Shown: positions 1 through 8,169 of the stretch, one piece after another
Numbering within the stretch: the first letter of the stretch is position 1
Layout: every line of letters starts with the position of its first letter
Assembly: GCF_907165195.1 (NCBI RefSeq)
Contig: NZ_OU015584.1
Coordinates: 1,116,001-1,180,000, forward strand
Direction: 5' to 3'
Length of the DNA: 64,000 nt
Source: Parvicella tangerina
GTDB lineage: Bacteria; Bacteroidota; Bacteroidia; Flavobacteriales_D; Parvicellaceae
Notes under the pieces: generated by a model
What the model saw: only the letters and a program-made list of their open reading frames with translations
What the model was told of the DNA's origin: nothing
The model's database searches: none
Position numbers and translations under genes: made by a program

Positions 1-152
1 AGTTTCAGGTTACTTGTACTCCATATTACCAGGGAGAAACCTTGGTTGCAACCTACCAATATTTAGGAGGCACATCTTTTGAAATATTTTTAACTAACCT
101 TTCTGATATCCTAACTGATGGTGTCGTTTCATTCGAATTAAGAGTAAAATAA
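1..152 (+). CDS. C-terminal end of a repeat adhesin-like protein (5' part outside window)
   Basis: An open frame enters from the left edge (first full codon at base 3) and stops with TAA at 150-152. Its last residues, GVVSFELRVK, closely match the end of the next gene, GVVTFELLVK, and the spacing of aromatic residues before it (YQYLGG against YNYFGQ) is also alike. The two are therefore tandem paralogues by sequence. Only six bases separate this stop from the next ATG at 159, so they are probably cotranscribed. Only about 49 residues are visible, so signal peptide and repeats cannot be judged. Confidence 0.7.
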   Translation, partial: FQVTCTPYYQGETLVATYQYLGGTSFEIFLTNLSDILTDGVVSFELRVK

Positions 153-158
153 AGAACT

Positions 159-2939
159 ATGAACTGCTTAAAAAACATCCTGTATTTACTAGTTGGTATA
201 CTTATGCTGAATAGTTCTGCTTTTGCTCAGGTTGAATACACCTCAACGGGTAGTGGAGGAGCCTATTCACTGGCCATACCTGCAAACATTAATGCATTAA
301 CTCCTGGCTTGTCGTTTACGTTTAAAGCAAATCATGTGAGTGCCAATCCATCTACGCTTAATGTAAATGGTTTAGGAGCCGTTACAATCATGAAAGGTGT
401 TTCAACTAATCTCGATGTCAATGATATTCTAGCTGGTCAGGTGGTAACAGTGGTATATGATGGTACGAACTTCCAAATGACTTCAGCTCCTGGGAGCATC
501 GGAGCAAGCGGAAGCGACTCCGTTATTGCAGATGCTGATAGTGATACAGAGATCAATGTGGAAGCAGCCGCAGATCAAGATGTGATCCATTTTAATCTGG
601 GAGATAACGCTGGTTATCCAGCAGCTGAGTATTTTACGATGATTGGACCGAGGTTGGAAGTGATTAATTCTGGGAATTCGGTGTTTTTTGGAGCTGGAGC
701 TGGAGCAAATGATAATTTGGCATCCAATGGCAATGCTTTTATCGGAACTAATGCGGGTAACTCAAATCTTGATGGTCAGAATAATGTGGCAGTCGGATTA
801 GATGCAATGCAGGCGCATACATCAGGTTATAATAATACAGCAATTGGACGAGCCGCTATGTATTCTACAACCACAGGAACTCATAATACGGCATTGGGTA
901 GTGATGTCCTTTATTTGAATACAACAGGAACTTCGAATGTTGGTGCTGGTTATCAAGCACTCGGCTACAACATAACAGGCAGCGGTAATGTAGCACTAGG
1001 ACAATTTGCTCTAAGAACAAATTCTGCTGGGAATAACGGAACAGCTATCGGTCATAACGCGATGCAATACGCAAATGATAATGTTGCGTCATTTAATAAT
1101 GAAAATGTGGCATTGGGGTTTAGTGCACTTCGTGGATCGATAACGGCTGCTGCCAATACAGGGAACGGAAATGTAGCAGTTGGATATCAGACCTTACTGA
1201 ATTTTACCACAGCTCAATATAATGTTGCTGTAGGATCAAACTCACTTTTCACCAATGATACTGGGGATGATAATATAGCAGTAGGTGCATATTCTTTATA
1301 CAGTAATACATCTGGAGTCCGCAATGTTGCCATGGGAAGAAATGCATTGCAAATGAACACCACAGGAAATTATAATGTGGGTATTGGATATCAAGCGTTA
1401 GCATTAACAACAGGTTCTAACAACACTGCCGTTGGTTATGTTTCTGGATCAAATATAACATCGGGAATCGGTAACACTTTTTTAGGTTATCGAGTAGGTA
1501 TTGGAAATACCACTGGAGCAAATAACACTATTGTAGGAACCGAATCTGGGGACGTAAATGCCACGGGAAGTAACAATGTGTTGATCGGCTATAATGCTGA
1601 ATTGTCTGCAAATGGTCTGAACAATGCCATTGCAATCGGTTCTAATGCAGAAGTAGGAGCTGATAACTCACTTGTTTTAGGGTCAATTAATGGGGTAAAC
1701 GGAGCCACTGCAGATACAAAAGTAGGTATAGGCACTACGGTCCCAGCTGTAAGTCTTGACGTAGCTGGCACAGATGCTATTAAAGTCCCTGTAGGTACAA
1801 CTATTCAACGTCCGGGAACTCCAACTAAGGGAATGATTCGCTTCAATGATGATGTTATTAGTTACGAAGCTTATGATGGAACTTCATGGGTGAGTCTGGG
1901 AGGTGCTGGAGGTGACTTCTTTGCAGATGGATCAGTTCCAATGACTGGTGGTCTTGATATGAATAACAATTACATTGTTAACCTGAATGACCCTATAAAT
2001 CCGCAGGATGCAGCTACGATGAACTATGTAGATAATACGATTTCAGGTTGGCTAACTGATTATATAAGTAGATGGGGTGATTCTATGCAGGGAGATTTGG
2101 ATATGACAAGTAACTACATAACTAACCTGGCTGATCCTACAGCAGCTCAAGATGCAGCGACTAAGAATTATGTTGATTTGGCCGTAAGTGGTGCTGGTGA
2201 CTTTTTTGCAGATGGATCCGTAGCCATGACAGGTAACTTCCAATCGGGAGGTAACTTCATTTCAAACGATGGAGGAAATGAAGGGATTGGAATTGCTACA
2301 AATGGAGAAGTTAGCGCAACACCTGCAACTACGGGAGCTGGTAATATAGCCTTTAGAAGTTATGGTGATATTTGGACACAAGGACAAGCAACAGGTATTT
2401 ATTTCACGAACGCCAATATTGGAATTACTGGAAACGATGGAAATGCTGGAGGAATGCACTTCAGGACTTCTGGTTCAGAGAGATTGACCATATTGGCTGG
2501 AGGTGCGGTAGGAATCGGAACTTCAACTCCAGCAGAAAAATTAGAAGTGGCGGGAAACATTTCTATTCAGAATGATGCTCAACGTTTTGTTCGCGGAGGA
2601 TCAGGTGGAGATATGATCCCAGTTGCCTATGGTGTAATCAATGATGGGGTGCTACAAACAAATGCTTCTGAAGGAGATATTACCGTGCAAAAAATGGCAA
2701 TTGGTCATTATAGATTGACGTATAATGGTTCAAGAACTTTTACTGGGCTAGGAGAGTTTGCACTAAACTTGACAGTCGCAGACCAGACTTCAGGAGGTAA
2801 TGCAATGATGGCTAACTATAATTATTTTGGTCAAACTGCTGGTAGCGAGCATGTGGATATCTACATTTGGGATTTGATGGGAGGAGGTAGTCCGAATCCT
2901 ACAGATGGAGTTGTTACATTTGAATTATTAGTTAAATAA
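159..2939 (+). CDS. Secreted repeat adhesin with YadA-head/tail-fibre-like repeats
   Basis: This 926-residue protein begins with a clear signal peptide (about residues 1-24, ending SSAFAQ). Residues about 180-540 hold roughly 22-residue repeats built on N-x-A-V/I-G and NTTG motifs, as in trimeric autotransporter heads and phage-like tail fibres of Bacteroidota. Two later copies of a unit with FFADGSV and QDAATKNYVD follow near residues 590-680, then a GIGTSTPAEKLEVAG segment typical of the stem before an endosialidase-chaperone region. No T9SS sorting domain is visible at its own C-terminus. The stop overlaps the next ATG by one base (TAATG), so translation is likely coupled to the T9SS type B protein downstream. 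Inferred role: a long surface fibre, probably trimeric. Ligand unknown. Confidence 0.75.
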   Translation: MNCLKNILYLLVGILMLNSSAFAQVEYTSTGSGGAYSLAIPANINALTPGLSFTFKANHVSANPSTLNVNGLGAVTIMKGVSTNLDVNDILAGQVVTVVYDGTNFQMTSAPGSIGASGSDSVIADADSDTEINVEAAADQDVIHFNLGDNAGYPAAEYFTMIGPRLEVINSGNSVFFGAGAGANDNLASNGNAFIGTNAGNSNLDGQNNVAVGLDAMQAHTSGYNNTAIGRAAMYSTTTGTHNTALGSDVLYLNTTGTSNVGAGYQALGYNITGSGNVALGQFALRTNSAGNNGTAIGHNAMQYANDNVASFNNENVALGFSALRGSITAAANTGNGNVAVGYQTLLNFTTAQYNVAVGSNSLFTNDTGDDNIAVGAYSLYSNTSGVRNVAMGRNALQMNTTGNYNVGIGYQALALTTGSNNTAVGYVSGSNITSGIGNTFLGYRVGIGNTTGANNTIVGTESGDVNATGSNNVLIGYNAELSANGLNNAIAIGSNAEVGADNSLVLGSINGVNGATADTKVGIGTTVPAVSLDVAGTDAIKVPVGTTIQRPGTPTKGMIRFNDDVISYEAYDGTSWVSLGGAGGDFFADGSVPMTGGLDMNNNYIVNLNDPINPQDAATMNYVDNTISGWLTDYISRWGDSMQGDLDMTSNYITNLADPTAAQDAATKNYVDLAVSGAGDFFADGSVAMTGNFQSGGNFISNDGGNEGIGIATNGEVSATPATTGAGNIAFRSYGDIWTQGQATGIYFTNANIGITGNDGNAGGMHFRTSGSERLTILAGGAVGIGTSTPAEKLEVAGNISIQNDAQRFVRGGSGGDMIPVAYGVINDGVLQTNASEGDITVQKMAIGHYRLTYNGSRTFTGLGEFALNLTVADQTSGGNAMMANYNYFGQTAGSEHVDIYIWDLMGGGSPNPTDGVVTFELLVK

Positions 2940-3454
2940 TGAGATATATACTAAATATAGTTTTTGTACTTTCGATAGCATTAAGCTACGGTCAAAATAC
3001 TGCTGAGCGTTACGAAATCAGTTCCGCAGGGGCAGAAGCAGTCACACCAACTGGAGGAAATATTTCATTCACCGTAGGTGGACTAACTGTTGAAACAGCG
3101 ACTACACCATCAATGAGTATTACGCAAGGGTTTGAGCAGCCGACTGATGATGCAGAAGGTACGTTCACCAATGTTAAACCTCCCAATGCTTTTTCTCCGG
3201 ATGGTGATGGCGTTAATGATACTTGGATCATTGACCTTCCAACGAATTTAGTCGATATTGTAGACCTTACAATCGTTAATAGATGGGGGGATCAAATTGC
3301 CTTTGTGGAAGATTATAATAACACCACGAATGTCTGGGACGGTACTTACGATGCCTCTGGAGAACCAGTTGTGGCGGGTACTTACTTTTACATTATGGAA
3401 GCCAGAGAGGTTGGAGGAAAGAAGACTGGCTGGATTCAAGTAGTGAGAAACTAG
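2939..3454 (+). CDS. Short protein dominated by a T9SS type B (gliding-motility-associated) sorting domain
   Basis: The protein has 171 residues. A signal peptide (about 1-18, ending SYGQ) is followed by about 60 residues with the pattern SFTVGGL...ITQGFEQP, and then a type B sorting domain from about residue 80: NAFSPDGDGVNDTW, then NRWGD and GTYFYIMEA, ending at GWIQVVRN. Family knowledge: this domain sends proteins through the type IX secretion system. There is almost no passenger. The start overlaps the adhesin stop by one base. I infer that it partners the adhesin, which lacks its own sorting domain. It could instead be an independent small surface protein. The sorting-domain call is strong; the partnership is a hypothesis. 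Confidence 0.85.
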   Translation: MRYILNIVFVLSIALSYGQNTAERYEISSAGAEAVTPTGGNISFTVGGLTVETATTPSMSITQGFEQPTDDAEGTFTNVKPPNAFSPDGDGVNDTWIIDLPTNLVDIVDLTIVNRWGDQIAFVEDYNNTTNVWDGTYDASGEPVVAGTYFYIMEAREVGGKKTGWIQVVRN

Positions 3455-3569
3455 TCCAGGTTTAATGTAATGGATAGCATGTTTTGGTAATCCTTTGTAT
3501 TGGATTAGCTCGCTGATTCTCTAGATGATTGCTTTTTCAACCGATTCACGCTACTTACCTTAATGGAAA

Positions 3570-3604
3570 AACTAACCTTTCGCTCAGATTGCAAAAGGTT
3601 AGTT
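3570..3604. terminator. Bidirectional terminator hairpin between convergent genes
   Basis: A perfect 11-base inverted repeat, AACTAACCTTT and AAAGGTTAGTT, flanks a 13-base loop and is A-rich on the left side. It sits between the convergent stops at 3454 and 3622, as expected for a shared terminator. The rest of 3455-3621 shows nothing else. Confidence 0.7.
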
Positions 3605-3621
3605 GCAGATAAAAATTGAAA

Positions 3622-4956
3622 TTACTTAACTTGTTTTTCATGGAAGATCATTCCATACTCTTCCAGCTCCTTTAAAACAGGATCATATACTTCTTTGTAA
3701 ATTGGTAACTGCACACCGGTTAGTGTAATGGTTCCGTTTAAGATCATTTTTGCACAAATAGCAGCTGGAATACCAACAGTATCGCTCATCGCTGTATAGG
3801 TTTGGTCCTTACCAATGTAAACAAAAGAAGAGTTGATCTCTCTGTCTTTTCCTTCTTTCTGATAAGTGAATTTATGCCACATTACTAACATGTCCTTGTC
3901 GTCTTCAGCAAGTGTCCATTTATCTTCTAATATCTTTTGAAGTATTTGTGCCGGTGTCGCATCTTTGATGCCCACTTTTTTGTCGCTAAAAATCCCTAAC
4001 CAAACTAATTTTTCCCAGACGTAATCATCTTGTTCAATATTAAGATAATACCTCAACTTCATTTCAACGCTATTGTGAGGATCGTACGCAAGAAATGAGT
4101 TCGTAAAGTCTCTGTAGGTCATGTTTTCACTTCCCTCAAGAACATAAGAGTCATCTGTCATACCCAATTGAACGAACATGTTCCAGGCCCTACAAAAACC
4201 TACACGTCTCAATGTTCCTCTGTAGATCGTTGGGATATCCTCTAAACCATAAACCTCCCTATACTTAAGTGAGTCTCGGTTCGCGTATCCTTCAAATTTA
4301 CCATAGCCATCAATTTCTATGATTTCCGTTCTTCTAAAAAGCTTATGGTAGGGGATATACTTGTACTGCCCTTCCTGAATGAATTTTGCAGCACCACCTT
4401 GTCCAGCAAGTACCACATTTCTTGGGTTCCAAGTGAATTTGTAATTCCATGGGTTGTTATCACTCTCTGGGGCTACTAGTCCGCCACAGAATGACTCAAA
4501 AGAATCGAGTTTACCACCTGCTTCTTCAATATCATCTAACACCTTTTGGGCTGACATGTGATCAAGTCCAGGATCTACTCCAATTTCATTCATAACCAAA
4601 ACTCCCGCTTTTACAGCATCATCATGCAGCTCTTTCATCTCATCAGAAATGTATGAAGGCGTAATCACATGTGTTCCTAACTTGATACAATCTTTTACGA
4701 CTTCAACATGGAGTCTTGCAGGGAGCATGCTTATTATTAGGTCTTTATGAAGCATCTCAGCCCATCTCTCTTCAGCGTTCAAAGCATTGAATTCAAAAGC
4801 TTCTCCTCTGGGGTGATCATTGACTTTATCTTGTGCAAGCCTCAAATTCATATCTCCAACACGTACGTGCCAATCCTCTTTTTCAGCGTTATCTAATAAG
4901 TATTTGATCATTGATGAGCTAGATCTCCCAGCTCCAATTACTAGAATGTGTTTCAT
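3622..4956 (-). CDS. Saccharopine dehydrogenase family protein
   Basis: A 444-residue protein starting at the ATG at 4956, where a Rossmann nucleotide-binding motif begins at once (KHILVIGAGRSSSSM). A longer reading to 5043 adds 29 unrelated residues and runs toward the opposite promoter, so it was rejected. Length and layout fit the saccharopine dehydrogenase/reductase family: N-terminal NAD(P) domain, then a substrate domain containing ARLHVEVV and NEIGVDPGLDHMSA. Known members act on the saccharopine-lysine pathway or related imino acids. The true substrate here cannot be read from sequence, and no other lysine-degradation gene lies nearby. Divergent from the DUF4476 gene. Confidence 0.8.
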   Translation of the reverse strand: MKHILVIGAGRSSSSMIKYLLDNAEKEDWHVRVGDMNLRLAQDKVNDHPRGEAFEFNALNAEERWAEMLHKDLIISMLPARLHVEVVKDCIKLGTHVITPSYISDEMKELHDDAVKAGVLVMNEIGVDPGLDHMSAQKVLDDIEEAGGKLDSFESFCGGLVAPESDNNPWNYKFTWNPRNVVLAGQGGAAKFIQEGQYKYIPYHKLFRRTEIIEIDGYGKFEGYANRDSLKYREVYGLEDIPTIYRGTLRRVGFCRAWNMFVQLGMTDDSYVLEGSENMTYRDFTNSFLAYDPHNSVEMKLRYYLNIEQDDYVWEKLVWLGIFSDKKVGIKDATPAQILQKILEDKWTLAEDDKDMLVMWHKFTYQKEGKDREINSSFVYIGKDQTYTAMSDTVGIPAAICAKMILNGTITLTGVQLPIYKEVYDPVLKELEEYGMIFHEKQVK

Positions 4957-5070
4957 TTTATTTGTGAGTTGTTTCAATACGAATTTAACAGGAATTTGAG
5001 AACTAGTGTCATGGATTTTCGGAGAATTGAAGGTTTGGCACAAAATTGGACTTAACTTGCCACAAATAAC

Positions 5071-5078
5071 TAATTTTG
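5071..5078 (+). promoter_or_regulatory. -7 box TAATTTTG upstream of the DUF4476 gene
   Basis: TAATTTTG matches the Bacteroidota -7 consensus TAnnTTTG. The inferred transcript start lies near 5083, which leaves the ATG at 5101 as the usable start rather than the GTG at 5083. A weak upstream TTGG lies at 5045. Confidence 0.5.
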
Positions 5079-5100
5079 TGATGTGATAAATAGTAAGTTG

Positions 5101-6021
5101 ATGAGGGGAGTACTTTTCTTAATATTGATTTTTGAACTGGCAATTTGCAATGCGCAAGAGTATGCAAATTTTATTGTACAATCGGATGATTCAGTTCGTT
5201 TTGTGCTTGAGTTAGACGGAGTACGGCAGCTGGATAGTGCCTACTACAATATAAAAGTAGAGGGGTTGGAGGATCAATCACACGATGTCAGGTTAATATT
5301 GGCAAGCAGTGACAGTCAGGTCATTGAAAAAGCACTGTTTTTTCAAAGTATGGGAGTGGAATCGACCATGAAGCTGGTCAATTTGAATGGGGAATATAAG
5401 TTACGTTACTTTGGTGAGGTGTCTATGGGAGCTGCACCAATCCAAGAAAATCAATGTGTTGTGCAATATAAGGGCGGAACTGGAAAGTTTGCTTCTGATC
5501 AACCAGATCTATCAGAAATGAGTAAAGTTGAAGCATACAGCTACGAACTTCAAAACGATGAAAGTGCTGCATTTGAAATCTCATCAACTGTTCCAACCTC
5601 ACAAGCGAATAATGCTACAGTTGATATGGTAGAGGATAGCGTCATTTTAGATAGTTTGTCACCACTGTTAGATTCGAATAAAGTTTATGATGAGGAGTTG
5701 TTGGCTTTAGTGTATAGCTACGAAGGGAAAAAAGGGTGTGCTTTTCCAGATTTTGAGTTAGAGGAATTGATGGAGTCAATTGAGGTAACCCCGTTTTCAA
5801 GTCAAAAAGTGAAATTGGCAAAAAAAGGTATTGAAGAGAAGTGTATTACCACAAACCAAGTTGAAAGGATTGCCAAATTACTTGAATTTGAAGATGATAA
5901 ATTGGCATTTATCAAACATGCTTATCCGTACACTTATGATAAAGACAACTATCAGTCACTGCTGAAGCTATTTAACTTTAAAAATACACGAGCTGATTTT
6001 CTTGAGTTTCTGAAAACATGA
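5101..6021 (+). CDS. DUF4476 domain-containing secreted protein
   Basis: A 306-residue protein with a signal peptide (about 1-18, ending CNAQ). The start is set at ATG 5101 because the -7 box at 5071-5078 places transcription after the alternative GTG at 5083. The C-terminal 95 residues look like DUF4476: helices containing EEKCITTNQVERIAKLLEFE and YPYTYDKDNYQSLLKLFNF, with the paired cysteines of this family. The middle is acidic and low in recognisable motifs. DUF4476 has no established function. Its stop overlaps the start of the DUF6340 lipoprotein gene by four bases (ATGA), so the two are probably translated as a unit. Confidence 0.7.
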   Translation: MRGVLFLILIFELAICNAQEYANFIVQSDDSVRFVLELDGVRQLDSAYYNIKVEGLEDQSHDVRLILASSDSQVIEKALFFQSMGVESTMKLVNLNGEYKLRYFGEVSMGAAPIQENQCVVQYKGGTGKFASDQPDLSEMSKVEAYSYELQNDESAAFEISSTVPTSQANNATVDMVEDSVILDSLSPLLDSNKVYDEELLALVYSYEGKKGCAFPDFELEELMESIEVTPFSSQKVKLAKKGIEEKCITTNQVERIAKLLEFEDDKLAFIKHAYPYTYDKDNYQSLLKLFNFKNTRADFLEFLKT

Positions 6022-6995
6022 TTTCCATAAGTAAATACGTAATACCTATCGTTTTGTTAGGATTGATTGGTGTGGGGTGTACCTCCACGGTTTCAGTAAC
6101 CGTAATGCATCCAGCCGATATTGCACTACCCGCAGATCTGGATAGTCTCATCATTGTTAATCGTACGCAGCGGATCAAGACTGGAAGTAAAGTTGGTAAT
6201 GCAATTGAGGGATTTTTTACGGGTGAGCCTATTGCAGGGGATAAAAATGGGGTCAGTAAAACGTTAGAACATGCGATTAATCTGCTCAATAATAATGAAA
6301 GAGTAACGCTTGTAACAACAAGAATATTTGAAGTTCCCAACATTAATGGAACGCTAAAGTATGAAATCCCCATTCGATCAGAAGTAATTGATTCCTTGGC
6401 TGAAAATCATCATGCGGATGGTGTGTTAGCTCTAGAGTATTTTGATAGTGATAGGGTTATTAATGGAAACAGGAATACTTCAGAATCGTTTGTATGGACT
6501 TATTGGAGGCTCTACTATCCAAACGCTCAGGAGATTATTGATGAGTTTCAACTGAAGACATTCGGTCGAGGAGATTATTCCTATACCTCATTTATTCCAA
6601 CGGGGTATTCTAGTATTGTACGCGCAGGTACAGAAAGTGCGGATAGATACTTAAAGAGAATTATACCAAGTTGGTATGTAGAACGAAGAACATACTACAC
6701 CAAAGGGTGTGAAGAGCTTAAGATAGCTCGAAATCAGATTAAGATTGGTGATTGGTCCAAAGCTAAATATACGCTTGAGATGGGATTTCAGCAGAAATAC
6801 TCTCCTAAGGTATTGGGAAGATTAGCTTATAACCTTGCCGTTGTTTGCGAACAATTGGAATTACTTAATGAAGCACTGGACTATGCCTACAAATCTGCCG
6901 AGACAGGAAATAATCAAGCGCCAAGGCTTATACTAATTCTCAAGACAAGAGTGGATGAACAGGCGCTGATTCAAGATCAACTTATTAGAGAATAA
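6018..6995 (+). CDS. DUF6340-like lipoprotein
   Basis: A 325-residue protein with a lipobox, LIGVGC, after a short hydrophobic leader, so it is predicted to be a lipoprotein anchored at about Cys21. The stretch after the lipobox (VMHPADIALP, then SLIIVNRTQ) resembles the DUF6340 family of Bacteroidota lipoproteins. C-terminal residues of about 230-310 look like TPR-type helices (KAKYTLEMGF, LNEALDYAYKSAETGN). Function unknown. It overlaps the DUF4476 gene by four bases and is followed at once by a strong hairpin, making this a two-gene operon. Confidence 0.65.
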   Translation: MISISKYVIPIVLLGLIGVGCTSTVSVTVMHPADIALPADLDSLIIVNRTQRIKTGSKVGNAIEGFFTGEPIAGDKNGVSKTLEHAINLLNNNERVTLVTTRIFEVPNINGTLKYEIPIRSEVIDSLAENHHADGVLALEYFDSDRVINGNRNTSESFVWTYWRLYYPNAQEIIDEFQLKTFGRGDYSYTSFIPTGYSSIVRAGTESADRYLKRIIPSWYVERRTYYTKGCEELKIARNQIKIGDWSKAKYTLEMGFQQKYSPKVLGRLAYNLAVVCEQLELLNEALDYAYKSAETGNNQAPRLILILKTRVDEQALIQDQLIRE

Positions 6996-6996
6996 A

Positions 6997-7024
6997 AAAA
7001 GGTCACCCAAATGGATGACCTTTT
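6997..7024. terminator. Bidirectional rho-independent terminator
   Basis: AAAAGGTCA at 6997-7005 pairs with TGACCTTTT at 7016-7024 around a short loop. The T-run on each strand serves the convergent genes ending at 6995 and 7046. This is a textbook intrinsic terminator in both directions. Confidence 0.85.
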
Positions 7025-7045
7025 GAAACTGGTATTGAACCAATT

Positions 7046-8104
7046 TTATTTAGTAACTACAAACTTTTTAGTTAAAGTACCGTTGCTTGTCTGTACAGTG
7101 TAGAAATATTTTCCAGCAGTGTAGTCAGCAAGGTTGATCGTTTCAACATACTCTCCTGTTGTTTTGTTACCACTATTGATAACTTCAACAACTCTACCAG
7201 TAGCATCAATGATCGTGATTGTTACTTCATCAGAAGAATTCTCAAGACCATAGTTGATGTTGATCACATCATTAGCTGGGTTAGGGTATGCACTCATTTT
7301 AAGACCATTTAGGTAACCGTTTGATTCGATTCCTACGTTCTGATCTCCAATAACCGGGAAAATCGCCACATTCGCATTTAGAGAACCTCCGAAAGCGAAG
7401 TTAGTAACATACCAGTTACCTCCAACATTGTGGAATGCATATTCATAACCGTCTCCGTCACCATCCCCTAAAAGACCTAGTGTATCTCCTTTACCAGCAA
7501 GGTCATTCGAGTTAACAGCAACAGCAAAATCAGTTCCTGTAACACTAGCAGGTGATGTTAGGGTTACTACACTAAAATCTGGGAACCAAGTAGTATCAAC
7601 AGCTGATAACAAAATTGTTCCAGATCCTAAAGATGAGTTTGGACCAGGTGAGTTAAGAGCTGGGCTTCCAGAACCATTGTCATTGTAAGCCTTGTTATCT
7701 GCCATAGAATATACCGTTACGGTAGCAGAAGATGTTACATCATCATTGTCTTTAGCAACTGCCAAAAACAGAACTTCGTCAATGTCAAAGTTTAGTTCAT
7801 CTTCATTGAAATAACCTTGAGCACAAGTGTTGTAGTTGTCAACATTAGAACCAAAGATGTATCCACCACCTAAGTATCCATACTGAGTAACTCCACCTGT
7901 AATCCCTGCAAATTCAGGAGCAAAAGAGGTTCCCGTCATCCATCCAGCTGTATCTGTAGCTGCTTTTGGAGATAACCCTTTCTCAAGTTTCATCGTTCTC
8001 TGAATCTGAATTTTACCACTCAGGTTCAAAGGTTCTACATTTTGTGCAAACATCGCACTAGTAGCAAACAAAGCAGTCGCTACTAAAGAGTAAACTTTTT
8101 TCAT
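7046..8104 (-). CDS. T9SS type A cargo protein of unknown function
   Basis: A 352-residue protein with a signal peptide (about 1-20, ending AMFAQ) and a C-terminal type A sorting domain from about residue 272: MSAYPNPANDVININY, then IDATGRVVE and ending FVVTK. The passenger is beta-rich with a GDGDGDGYEY acidic stretch near residue 215, and resembles no enzyme I recognise. Family knowledge says the domain directs secretion through the type IX system, with removal or attachment at the cell surface. It stands alone between the terminator at 6997-7024 and a short upstream gap, so it is probably monocistronic. Confidence 0.8.
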   Translation of the reverse strand: MKKVYSLVATALFATSAMFAQNVEPLNLSGKIQIQRTMKLEKGLSPKAATDTAGWMTGTSFAPEFAGITGGVTQYGYLGGGYIFGSNVDNYNTCAQGYFNEDELNFDIDEVLFLAVAKDNDDVTSSATVTVYSMADNKAYNDNGSGSPALNSPGPNSSLGSGTILLSAVDTTWFPDFSVVTLTSPASVTGTDFAVAVNSNDLAGKGDTLGLLGDGDGDGYEYAFHNVGGNWYVTNFAFGGSLNANVAIFPVIGDQNVGIESNGYLNGLKMSAYPNPANDVININYGLENSSDEVTITIIDATGRVVEVINSGNKTTGEYVETINLADYTAGKYFYTVQTSNGTLTKKFVVTK

Positions 8105-8169
8105 ATGATAATTGATTTATTAGTTTCTACAATAATACGAATAATTCAAAAAGGTTGCTTCATAAAAAA

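Noticed and set aside
1589-1771. Minus-strand frame of 60 codons inside the adhesin
   Set aside because: Shadow of the repeat gene, no upstream signals, repetitive composition.
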